This document shows positions 54,633-64,000 of a DNA stretch of 64,000 nt, piece after piece (positions within the stretch are counted from its first letter, which is position 1; the number at the start of each line of letters is the position of its first letter). The position numbers were made by a program, and so were the translations under genes. The DNA lies in assembly GCF_004798585.1 (NCBI RefSeq), contig NZ_PPXQ01000010.1:186001-250000 (forward strand), read 5' to 3'. The notes under the pieces are model-generated. The model made no database searches. It was not told where the DNA came from and saw only the letters and a program-made list of their open reading frames with translations. This DNA comes from Massilia sp. Mn16-1_5. GTDB lineage: Bacteria > Pseudomonadota > Gammaproteobacteria > Burkholderiales > Burkholderiaceae_D.

Positions 54633-55136
54633 ATGACCATCAAGATTGGCGAGCGCCTGCCGGAAGGCACCCTGGCTGAATTCATCGAGACCGAAACCGA
54701 AGGCTGCTCCCTCGGCCCGAACACCTTCCAGGTCGCCGACCTCGTGAAGGGCAAGAAGATCGCCATTTTCGGCCTGCCGGGCGCCTTCACGCCGACCTGC
54801 TCGGCCAAGCACGTGCCGGGCTACGTCCAGAACGCGGATGCGCTGCGCGCCAAGGGCGTGGACGAGATCTGGTGCATCTCGGTCAACGACGCCTTCGTGA
54901 TGGGCGCCTGGGGCCGCGACCAGAAGTCGACCGGCATCGTACGCATGATGGCCGACGGTAACGCCGCCTTCACCAAGGCCCTGGGCCTGGACGCCGACTT
55001 CTCGAAGCACGGCATGGGCACGCGCTCGCAGCGCTACTCGATGCTGGTCGAAGACGGCGTGGTGAAGCAGCTGAATGTGGAGCAGGGCGGCTTCGACGTC
55101 TCGAGCGCCGAAACCATGCTGACCCAGCTGGGCTGA
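54633..55136 (+). CDS. Peroxiredoxin, Prx5 subfamily
   Basis: A 167-residue protein with the peroxidatic Cys56 in PGAFTPTCSAKHVPGY, VDEIWCISVNDAFVMGAW and the final DVSSAETML, typical of Prx5/PMP20-type enzymes. It reduces peroxides with a thiol donor, probably glutathione or thioredoxin. A peroxiredoxin between ftsZ and lpxC is usual in related betaproteobacteria. A terminator follows. Confidence 0.94.
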   Translation: MTIKIGERLPEGTLAEFIETETEGCSLGPNTFQVADLVKGKKIAIFGLPGAFTPTCSAKHVPGYVQNADALRAKGVDEIWCISVNDAFVMGAWGRDQKSTGIVRMMADGNAAFTKALGLDADFSKHGMGTRSQRYSMLVEDGVVKQLNVEQGGFDVSSAETMLTQLG

Positions 55137-55159
55137 TCCTTTCGCCTTCGTATGACCCG

Positions 55160-55182
55160 ACGGCGCTGCGGCGCCGTTTTTA
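55160..55182 (+). terminator. Terminator of the peroxiredoxin gene
   Basis: ACGGCGC and GCGCCGT form a seven-pair stem around TGCG, followed by TTTTTATT. Confidence 0.8.
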
Positions 55183-55192
55183 TTCTGAGCCA

Positions 55193-56089
55193 ATGCACAC
55201 CGATGCAACGATCAAATTGAGCGGCAACCTGCGCAGCATCTATGCGATGCTGATCGCCGTGTTCATGTTTTCGCTGATGGACACCTGCATGAAGCTGCTC
55301 GCCGCCCACTACCCGGCGATGCAGGTGGCGGCGCTGCGCTCCTTGTCCTCGCTGCCGCTGGTGTGCGCCTACGTCGCCTGGCGCGGCGGCTTCGCGACCA
55401 TGCTGCGCGTGCGCTGGTCGCTGCAGCTGCTGCGCGCCGGCGTCGGCATCGCGATGCTGGCCCTGTTCGCCTACGGGCTGAAGCAGCTCTCGCTGGCCGA
55501 GGCCTACTCGATCTTCTTCATCGCCCCGGCCCTGATCACGGCGCTGTCGGTATTCGTACTGAAGGAAAAAGTGAACCTGGCGCGCTGGATCGCGATCGCC
55601 GTCGGGCTGGGCGGCGTGCTGGTGGTACTGCGTCCCGAGGGCGGCGGCTTCCTGACCCTGGGCGGGCTGGCGATCCTGGCCTCGGCCGTCTGCTATGCCA
55701 TCTCCGCCATCGGCGCGCGGGTGCTGGCGCGGACCGACAGCAGCGAGCAGATCATGTTCTGGCTGATGCTGATGATGGCCATTGGCGCCACTGTGCTGGC
55801 GCTGCCGACTTGGGTGCAGGTCGATGCCGCCCATGTCTGGCTCTTGTGCGCGCTGGCCGTGAGCGGCTTTTTCGGCCAGCTGGCTATCACCGAGGCCTTC
55901 AGCCACGGCGAAGCCTCGGTGGTGGCACCCTTCGAGTATTCGGCCCTGGCCTGGGGCGTGGCGATCGACTGGCTGCTGTGGCAGGCGCTGCCCGACGGCT
56001 ATACGCTGGTCGGCGCGGCGATCATCATCGGCAGCGGCATGTACCTGATTCGGCACGAAAAGGTGCATTCGGAAGCGGAACACCCTTAG
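55193..56089 (+). CDS. DMT-superfamily (EamA) transporter
   Basis: A 298-residue protein with ten predicted membrane helices in two EamA repeats (about 15-145 and 160-290). LMDTCMKLLAAHYPAMQVAALR and LAEAYSIFFIAPALITALS are typical of the first repeat, and ITEAFSHGEASVVAPFEYSALAWG of the second. It is related in fold but not closely to the exporter at 1331. Substrate unknown. It lies between the peroxiredoxin and lpxC. Confidence 0.9.
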   Translation: MHTDATIKLSGNLRSIYAMLIAVFMFSLMDTCMKLLAAHYPAMQVAALRSLSSLPLVCAYVAWRGGFATMLRVRWSLQLLRAGVGIAMLALFAYGLKQLSLAEAYSIFFIAPALITALSVFVLKEKVNLARWIAIAVGLGGVLVVLRPEGGGFLTLGGLAILASAVCYAISAIGARVLARTDSSEQIMFWLMLMMAIGATVLALPTWVQVDAAHVWLLCALAVSGFFGQLAITEAFSHGEASVVAPFEYSALAWGVAIDWLLWQALPDGYTLVGAAIIIGSGMYLIRHEKVHSEAEHP

Positions 56090-56170
56090 GTTTGTTGCCC
56101 ATTCGCATCGCTTAACTCATCCGTTGCCGTGCTGCAAGGGCCGAGTCCGGCAGCGATTTGCAAGCGCAGA

Positions 56171-56182
56171 TATAATCGGCGC
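56171..56182 (+). promoter_or_regulatory. Possible lpxC promoter with start at the initiation codon
   Basis: TATAAT at 56171-56176 is followed by six bases and then the ATG of lpxC. Initiation at the usual distance would fall on or next to the A of ATG. No -35 at standard spacing and no ribosome site were seen. Confidence 0.45.
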
Positions 56183-57118
56183 ATGCTCAAACAACGAACC
56201 ATCAAAGAACTGGTGCGCACGACCGGCGTCGGGCTGCACTCGGGCCGCAAGGTCGAACTGACGCTGCGTCCCGCCGCGCCCGATACCGGCATCGTGTTCC
56301 GCCGCGTCGACCTCGATCCGGTGGTCGAGTTCCCGTCGAGCGCCGACGTCGTGGGCGATACGCGCATGGCCTCGGTGCTGATCAAGAACGACGCGCGCGT
56401 GTCCACCGTCGAACACCTGATGTCGGCCTGCGCCGGCCTCGGCATCGACAACCTCTACATCGAGGTGACGGCCGAGGAAATCCCGATCATGGACGGCTCC
56501 GCGTCCTCCTTCGTGTTCCTGCTGCAGCAGGCCGGCGTGCAGGACCAGCCCGCACCCAAGAAATTTATCCGCGTCCTGAAGGAAGTCGAAGTGCGCCAGG
56601 GCACGGGCAATAATGAAAAATGGGCGAAACTGAAACCGCACGACGGCTTCAAGCTCGATTTCTTCATCGAATTTAATCACCCGGCGGTGGACGGCACGAT
56701 GCAGAACGCCTCGGTCGACTTCGCCCAGGTGTCCTATGTGCACGACGTGGCGCGCGCCCGTACCTTCGGCTTCATGCAAGACGTGGAAAGCCTGCGCGGC
56801 ATGGGCCTGGCACGTGGCGGTTCGCTGGAAAACGCGATCGTGATGGACGAATACCGCATCCTGAATGCGGACGGCTTGCGCTACGACGACGAGTTCGTGC
56901 GCCACAAGATCCTCGACGCCATCGGCGACCTGTACCTGGTGGGGCATCCTCTGCTGGCGGCCTACGAAGCGCATAAATCGGGGCATGCGCTGAACAACGA
57001 CCTGTTGCGCGCTTTATTGGCGCGGCCGGATGCGTACGAGATCGTGTCCTTCGATGCGGTGGAAGGTGCGCCGGCGTCGTACGTAAAACAGATGCAGCAG
57101 GAGTGGGCGCAGACGTAA
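56183..57118 (+). CDS. lpxC: UDP-3-O-acyl-N-acetylglucosamine deacetylase
   Basis: ATG 56183 ([11 protein letters not shown]) gives 311 residues. Zinc ligands are His78 in STVEHLMSA, His241 and Asp245 in [12 protein letters not shown], and His268 in SGHALNN is the likely catalytic base; [17 protein letters not shown] opens domain I. It carries out the committed step of lipid A synthesis in the cytoplasm. No ribosome site precedes the ATG, and a TATAAT is six bases away. Confidence 0.97.
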   Translation: MLKQRTIKELVRTTGVGLHSGRKVELTLRPAAPDTGIVFRRVDLDPVVEFPSSADVVGDTRMASVLIKNDARVSTVEHLMSACAGLGIDNLYIEVTAEEIPIMDGSASSFVFLLQQAGVQDQPAPKKFIRVLKEVEVRQGTGNNEKWAKLKPHDGFKLDFFIEFNHPAVDGTMQNASVDFAQVSYVHDVARARTFGFMQDVESLRGMGLARGGSLENAIVMDEYRILNADGLRYDDEFVRHKILDAIGDLYLVGHPLLAAYEAHKSGHALNNDLLRALLARPDAYEIVSFDAVEGAPASYVKQMQQEWAQT

Positions 57119-57157
57119 TCATGGTCGGAGTACATGGCGCCAATTTGCATGCGCCGT

Positions 57158-57247
57158 AACGCGGGCATGCCCGCCCTACGGTGCACTACCGTCTGTAGCA
57201 AGTTCATGGAACCGTTGCGTAACGTAGGGCGGGCATGCCCGCGCGTT
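57158..57247. repeat. REP-like inverted repeat pair E
   Basis: Arms at 57158-57179 (AACGCGGGCATGCCCGCCCTAC minus its outer bases) and 57224-57247 face each other with GTAGGG ends pointing inward, the opposite of pairs A and D. The core is GGGCATGCCC, as in the unit at 19651. About 44 bases separate the arms. It lies between the convergent lpxC and DciA-like genes. Confidence 0.87.
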
Positions 57248-57257
57248 CAACAGTTGA

Positions 57258-57728
57258 TTATCCGCTGCGCCTTTTCGCCGCCAACCTTTTGACCGCCGCC
57301 ACCAGCGCCGCATTCTGCGGCGTATCCGGCAAACTCTCCCCCAGCTCCTCGAACGCCTCCACCGCGGTGGACGGCAACTCCAGCACCCGCGGCTCCGGCC
57401 GCTGCGGCATCGCCCGCGTCACCTGCACCTTCAAACGCGTCGAATTCACCTGCCAGCCGCGCGCCAGCAGGGTGGCTTGCAGCTTCGGCAACTGCTGCTT
57501 CAGGCGCGCCGCCACTGCCGAACTCGGCACGGCCAGGGTCAGCACGCCTTCCTGGAAGGACAGCACGTCGCAATTGTTCGCAATCGCAGGCAGGGCCAGG
57601 CCGACGTCACGCTGCAGGTCGGCCATGCGCATCGCGGCCGGCATCAGGCTGGCCATGCGGTCGTTCTTCCGCAGGAAATCCGTCACCTCGAAGGAAGTGG
57701 TTCGGTTGCGGGTGCCGTAGATGTGCAT
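57258..57728 (-). CDS. DUF721/DciA-like protein
   Basis: ATG 57728 (MHIYGTRNRTTSFEVTDFL) gives 156 residues; no good ribosome site precedes it, and an earlier in-frame ATG at 57764 is possible. LFQEGVLTLAVPSSAVAARLKQQLPKL is the KH-like DUF721 core. DciA-type DUF721 proteins load or assist the replicative helicase DnaB in bacteria without DnaC. Placement between lpxC and secA is conserved in relatives. It is divergent from secA. Confidence 0.8.
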   Translation of the reverse strand: MHIYGTRNRTTSFEVTDFLRKNDRMASLMPAAMRMADLQRDVGLALPAIANNCDVLSFQEGVLTLAVPSSAVAARLKQQLPKLQATLLARGWQVNSTRLKVQVTRAMPQRPEPRVLELPSTAVEAFEELGESLPDTPQNAALVAAVKRLAAKRRSG

Positions 57729-57978
57729 GGGAGGAGAAGTGAGTGAGCTACAGGGGCGCAACATACCATAAGCGGCCCACCGGTGTGGCAATCCACGATT
57801 TTCAAGGTAAATTGGCAACATTCTTTCGTGCACGACACTTGTTATCCTGCCTATCATCCCCAAGTGTGGCCGCATCGCATGATAAAATCACTCGCTTTTT
57901 GCCTCCGTCGGTCTGAGGTCGGTATCTTTTTGATATCATCCCTGGCTCTTTTTGCGGCGTCTTTTTAAGAAACTTAGC

Positions 57979-60759
<2,781 letters not shown>

Positions 60760-60777
60760 GCCGGTTGCTGTAAAGAG

Positions 60778-60804
60778 AAAGGCGTCCCGTGGGACGCCTT
60801 TTTT
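60778..60804 (+). terminator. Terminator of secA
   Basis: AAAGGCGTCC and GGACGCCTTT pair around CGTG, followed by TTTT. It lies 20 bases after secA. It sits between secA and the convergent amidase gene. Confidence 0.9.
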
Positions 60805-60844
60805 GTTGGCCGGACCGGCGGTCATGCCGCCGGCCGGTCCGCCA

Positions 60845-61879
60845 TCACCAGGCCATCTTGTTCCAGGTGTTGTCGCCGACGATGCCGTCCACGCCGAGCC
60901 CCTTCGACGACTGGAAGCTGCGCACCGCCGTATTGGTACCCGACCCGAAGATCCCATCCACCACCAGCCCGTAACCGCTCTCGTTCAGCTGGCTCTGCAC
61001 CGCACGCACCTTGGCGCCCGAGTCGCCCTGCTGGGTGACGATGGTCAGCGCGGGCCAGGTGGCGTTGCCGACGATGCCGTCGGCGCCCAGGCCGCGCGAG
61101 GACTGGAAGTTCTTCACGGCGTTCTGGGTCGCCGTGTCGAAGCTGCCGTTCACGGTCAGCGAGTATCCCCATTGCTGCAGCAGGTACTGGATGGTGCGCA
61201 CGCGCTCGCCCGTATTACCGTACTGGACCAGCGGCCAGCTCAGACTCGCATCGCTGCCGCCGCCACCGCTGGTGCCGCCCGCGACCAGGGTTTTATAGCG
61301 CGGCCAGTCCCAGCCCGAACCCGGATCGGTGTGGCTCTGGCTGGCGTAGTTGACGTGGCCCTTGACGTTGTACAGCGAGTCCGAGGGCACCGCGTTCCAG
61401 CCGCCGCTGCCGTCGAACACCTTCTGCGACAGGCCGCGCGAGGCGAGGATGTCGCGCGTCAGGGCCGCCGAGGCGTTGTACATGGCGCTGGTGTACCAGG
61501 TGGCTGGGGCGTTGATGTAGCCCTCGTGCTCGATGCCGATCGTGTAGCCGTTCGAATTGCCGACGTGCCAGGCCTTGTCCGCCTCGCGCACCATCTGCGT
61601 GACCTGGCCGTCCGAGGAGCGGATCACGTAGTGGGCGCTGACGCCGGCCTGGCAGTTCTGGAACCAGGAGATCGAGCCGGCGTAGGAACCTTGCGTAGTG
61701 TGAATGGTGACGTGGCTGATGGAGGCTGTGCGCGCCGAGTAGTTGCAGCTGGCCGCCGGGTTCCAGATCGCGGGCGGATAATCGGTCGATGCGCGCGCCG
61801 GCAGGGCCTGCAGGCCGAGCGCGGCCAAAAGTAGGGATGCAAGCGTGCCTGCCAGCAGGCCGTTCATGTTCTTCTTCAT
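60845..61879 (-). CDS. Secreted N-acetylmuramoyl-L-alanine amidase with two peptidoglycan-binding domains
   Basis: A 344-residue protein with a signal peptide (about 1-30). An Amidase_2 domain (about 38-195) has the zinc His in VTIHTTQG, IGIEHEGY with Glu, and HTDPGSGWDWPRY with the other ligands. A GGTSGGGG linker leads to two PG_binding_1 repeats (about 218-275 and 283-341), each with a DGIVG turn. It cuts the amide bond between MurNAc and the stem peptide. It is 18 bases downstream of the transglycosylase-like gene and likely co-transcribed. Confidence 0.93.
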   Translation of the reverse strand: MKKNMNGLLAGTLASLLLAALGLQALPARASTDYPPAIWNPAASCNYSARTASISHVTIHTTQGSYAGSISWFQNCQAGVSAHYVIRSSDGQVTQMVREADKAWHVGNSNGYTIGIEHEGYINAPATWYTSAMYNASAALTRDILASRGLSQKVFDGSGGWNAVPSDSLYNVKGHVNYASQSHTDPGSGWDWPRYKTLVAGGTSGGGGSDASLSWPLVQYGNTGERVRTIQYLLQQWGYSLTVNGSFDTATQNAVKNFQSSRGLGADGIVGNATWPALTIVTQQGDSGAKVRAVQSQLNESGYGLVVDGIFGSGTNTAVRSFQSSKGLGVDGIVGDNTWNKMAW

Positions 61880-61897
61880 GTGTGATCTCCGGAGGCG

Positions 61898-62638
61898 TTA
61901 TTTGGAAGGTGCATCGACGAAGTCGGGCGCCGAGATCTTCGGATCGGGCACGCCGGTCTCGATCGTGATGCGGCGTGCGGACAGCTTTTTCAGCTTCTCC
62001 TTGCCGTAGACCTTTTCCATTTCCACATGGCGCTGCTTGATCTTGTAGTCGGCGCTCTCGCGGCCCTGGCGGATCGCGGTCAGGATTTCGTAGGTGTAGA
62101 TCTGCGCGACTTCCGGCTGCGGAATGCCGGAATAACGGGCCACGGCGCCTTCCCAGTCCTCGAGCGGGAAGTTCTTCGTCTTGCGCGCGCCGTATTGGGC
62201 GAGCAGGGCGGCGGCCGCGCGGATATTGCTGCGCACGTCGGTGATCACCACGTCCGGCGAAACGCGGATCAGGGCGGCTCCTTGCGTCAGCGAGGTGCCG
62301 AAATAGGTGTCGTTGCGCAAGCCCATGATGCCGTAGCTGGGCGGCATGCCGTGGTGCGGGTCGGGATCGATCTCGATCTGCGGCTCGCCGTTCTTTTTGA
62401 GCTGGCCTTTCGGCACGTGCGAGACCCAGCGGGTTTCGGCATAGGCGATCGATTCGAGCAGTTCGACGGGCACGTCGAACTCTTTCGAGGCTTCCTGGAA
62501 GTATTGCTTGTAGAGCTTGGCGGATGCCGTCAACTGGCGCGCCTGGCCGTCGGCGAACGCGGCCGGCGCGGCTGCAAGTCCGGCACCTAGCGCAGCGCAC
62601 AGCGCGGCCAGCAGCCGTGCTTTCATGGTGAACTTCAT
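61898..62638 (-). CDS. Secreted lysozyme-like (SLT) transglycosylase
   Basis: A 246-residue protein with a signal peptide (MKFTMKARLLAALCAALGAG...AFA). The lysozyme-like domain has FDVPVELLESIAYAETRWV with the probable catalytic Glu, SYGIMGL, and the later NIRAAAALLAQYGA and AVARYSGI stretches common to SLT domains. The last 60 residues (EMEKVYGKEKLKKL...) are outside the domain. It would cleave glycan strands in the periplasm or outside. It precedes the amidase gene on the same strand. Confidence 0.82.
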   Translation of the reverse strand: MKFTMKARLLAALCAALGAGLAAAPAAFADGQARQLTASAKLYKQYFQEASKEFDVPVELLESIAYAETRWVSHVPKGQLKKNGEPQIEIDPDPHHGMPPSYGIMGLRNDTYFGTSLTQGAALIRVSPDVVITDVRSNIRAAAALLAQYGARKTKNFPLEDWEGAVARYSGIPQPEVAQIYTYEILTAIRQGRESADYKIKQRHVEMEKVYGKEKLKKLSARRITIETGVPDPKISAPDFVDAPSK

Positions 62639-62848
62639 TTTCCGTCTCCTGATTGTTGTTTCTGCTTATGTAAACCCGTGCGAGCACACGGGCACGCACC
62701 TGGTGACGGCCTGAAGCGGACCGCACCGGGCCCGATCGAGTATAGGGACGTTGCTCTCGCGCACGATTGCGCTGACGTATTTTGTTAACTCGTCATTTGT
62801 GCAGTTGACAAGTTCGACGGAATGGTGCTGCGGGAGGAGGGGGGAAGA

Positions 62849-62874
62849 CCGGTGCCGCCCTGCGACGGCACCGG
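62849..62874 (-). terminator. Possible terminator of the DUF945-TonB gene
   Basis: CCGGTGCCG (62849-62857) and CGGCACCGG (62866-62874) form a perfect nine-pair stem with an eight-base loop. On the minus strand it lies 11 bases after the stop but is not followed by a T tract, so it may be only a stability hairpin. Confidence 0.5.
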
Positions 62875-62885
62875 CCGGGAGACGC

Positions 62886-64000
62886 TCAGGGGCGGACGCT
62901 GCCCGCGTCGCGCGACAGGGTGTAGGTCGCGCGGTGCTCGACGGGCTTGCCGTCTTGCAAGGCAGGGATGAAGCGGCACTTTGCGAACGCGGCCATCACG
63001 GCGCGATCGTAGTCGCGCAAGCCGCTCGACTGGGCCAGTTTCATATCGCGCAGTGCGCCGTCCGGACCGACGACGTAGTCCAGCGTCAGCGCGAGCGCAC
63101 TGTCCTCGGCCACGACTTCAGCCGGGTAGTCAGGCAGCGTGCACGAGTCGGCAATCCGGCGCGACTGCATGAAACTGGCCGCATTCGCCGGCACGGGGGC
63201 CTTCGGCGGCTTCGGCAGCTCGACCTGCTTGCCGTTGACGCGCAGGACACCTTTGCTGAACTCGATGGTGGAGACCAGCGCATCGTCTTCCAGGCGCGCA
63301 TAGCCGTTGGCGAGCATCTTGCCGACGATGGCGTCGGTGGCCGACGCGGCGAGGGCGGCGGCATCCTGCGGTTGGGCTTGCGGCTGGGCCTTGGCCGCGG
63401 CCGCCATCTGCTGGCGCACGACCACCGTGGCGACTTCACGCACCAGGGCCAGCGGAACCTTGACGGTGAAGCGCGCATCGATGCGCTTGGCCAGGGTCTC
63501 GAGGTCGGCGCGGTCGGCGCCCGGCCCGAAGCTGACGCGCCCGCGCAGCAAGGCCCGGTGTCCGTGGTAGCCGACGCTCATTTCGTCGATCACCAGCGCG
63601 GTCTTGTTCTTCGCGGCGCCGCGCATCAGCTGCTTGAAGAAGGGCATCATGACGTTCAGGTTGTCGCTCGCCGCCACCTTCTGTGCGCTCATCTTCTTTT
63701 CGGCCGCGCGCATCGCCACCATGGCCGCCTTCTCGATGTTCAGGAAGCGCGTGTTCATCTTGAAGTTGTCGATGCGTTCGCCCGCGATCTCGATGGCCTT
63801 GATCCCGAAGCCGTAGTGCATGTCGACCGTGCGCGGACGTTCGTCGACGCGGCCGTCGATCCACAGCTCGCGCATCAGGAGGGACATGTTGCTGGTCTTG
63901 TGCTCGAACTGCATGCTGGCGAGATCGCCGCGCAGCGTGCCGTACCACACATCGCCGCCGCCGCGGCGCTGCTTGCCCGAGAGCGAGCCGTCGCGCAACG
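62886..64000 (-). CDS. DUF945 (YdgA-type) protein fused to a TonB C-terminal domain, 3' part
   Basis: The frame is open to the window end, so the start is missing; about 371 residues are visible. The first 250 match the YdgA/DUF945 type of exported protein (SMQFEHKTSNMSLLMRELW, NFKMNTRFLNIEKAA, GKMLANGYARLEDDALVSTIEFSKGVLRVNGK). About 275-370 form a TonB C-terminal domain: SCTLPDYPAEV, LDYVVGPDGALRDMKLAQSSG and MAAFAKCRFIPALQDGKPV, with the two conserved Cys. The combination is unusual. TonB domains contact outer-membrane or periplasmic partners; the role here is unknown. Confidence 0.85.
   Translation of the reverse strand, partial: LRDGSLSGKQRRGGGDVWYGTLRGDLASMQFEHKTSNMSLLMRELWIDGRVDERPRTVDMHYGFGIKAIEIAGERIDNFKMNTRFLNIEKAAMVAMRAAEKKMSAQKVAASDNLNVMMPFFKQLMRGAAKNKTALVIDEMSVGYHGHRALLRGRVSFGPGADRADLETLAKRIDARFTVKVPLALVREVATVVVRQQMAAAAKAQPQAQPQDAAALAASATDAIVGKMLANGYARLEDDALVSTIEFSKGVLRVNGKQVELPKPPKAPVPANAASFMQSRRIADSCTLPDYPAEVVAEDSALALTLDYVVGPDGALRDMKLAQSSGLRDYDRAVMAAFAKCRFIPALQDGKPVEHRATYTLSRDAGSVRP

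Noticed and set aside
60806-60842. GC-rich near-palindrome (GGACCGG...CCGGTCC) after the secA terminator
   Set aside because: No T tract and no match to the REP-like units; probably chance in GC-rich sequence or a weak 3' hairpin of the amidase gene.
61293-62726. 477-residue minus-strand open frame spanning the transglycosylase and amidase genes
   Set aside because: It is a different frame across two genes that each have a signal peptide and known domains.

Overview
The window looks like chromosomal DNA of a high-GC betaproteobacterium, most likely Oxalobacteraceae of the Massilia/Telluria/Duganella type. The reasons are the complete division and cell wall (dcw) cluster in betaproteobacterial order, continued by peroxiredoxin, lpxC, a DUF721/DciA-like gene and secA; ftsY-ftsE-ftsX beside rpoH; 'LSAC' plus poly-Gly lipoproteins; and REP-like intergenic palindromes with GTAGGG ends. 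This is inference from gene content; no rRNA or tRNA gene was seen.

Layout. 1-6.2 kb: the end of a sorbosone-dehydrogenase-like quinoprotein, an AraC regulator and a DMT exporter, then on the minus strand an RsbQ-like hydrolase overlapping a PAS histidine kinase/receiver, and a CNNM/CorC-type membrane protein. 6.3-10.6 kb: nhaR divergent from a tellurium-resistance-type set (DUF475/TerC-like membrane protein, TerD, AIM24-like protein, TerD). 10.8-16.4 kb: lipoprotein, 42-aa membrane peptide, dienelactone hydrolase, gamma-glutamyltransferase with a small lipoprotein, and pstS behind a near-perfect Pho box. 16.5-19.5 kb: a three-gene SoxYZ / metallo-beta-lactamase / flavocytochrome-c flavoprotein operon without the core Sox enzymes. 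19.7-24 kb: rpoH (with an upstream CIRCE), ftsX, ftsE, ftsY. 24-34 kb: small and hypothetical genes, a large BACON-like lipoprotein, a TPP enzyme, the RNase P RNA, glpK, a PH-like membrane protein, a fumarylacetoacetase-family hydrolase and an AAA+ ATPase.

34.3-51.6 kb is the dcw operon: mraZ, rsmH, ftsL, ftsI, murE, murF, mraY, murD, ftsW, murG, murC, ddl, ftsQ, ftsA, ftsZ. Most junctions overlap by 1-4 bases. One strong promoter with a MraZ-type repeat array precedes it and a strong terminator closes it. It encodes UDP-MurNAc-pentapeptide synthesis, lipid I/II synthesis and the septal machinery; ftsEX and lpxC in the same window serve the same envelope programme.

51.6-54.5 kb is a minus-strand block between ftsZ and the conserved peroxiredoxin-lpxC-secA stretch. 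It holds an ECF41 sigma factor, its carboxymuconolactone-decarboxylase partner and a methyltransferase. The first two each have a TGTCACA-N16-CGTC promoter, which makes a self-contained sigma module. 60.8-64 kb carries two secreted peptidoglycan hydrolases and the 3' part of a DUF945-TonB fusion gene.

No insertion sequence, prophage, CRISPR array or tRNA was recognised. The least ordinary items are the RsbQ-like/PAS-kinase pair, the ECF41 module, the orphan SoxYZ-MBL-FCSD operon, the TerD-AIM24-TerD set and the DUF945-TonB fusion.
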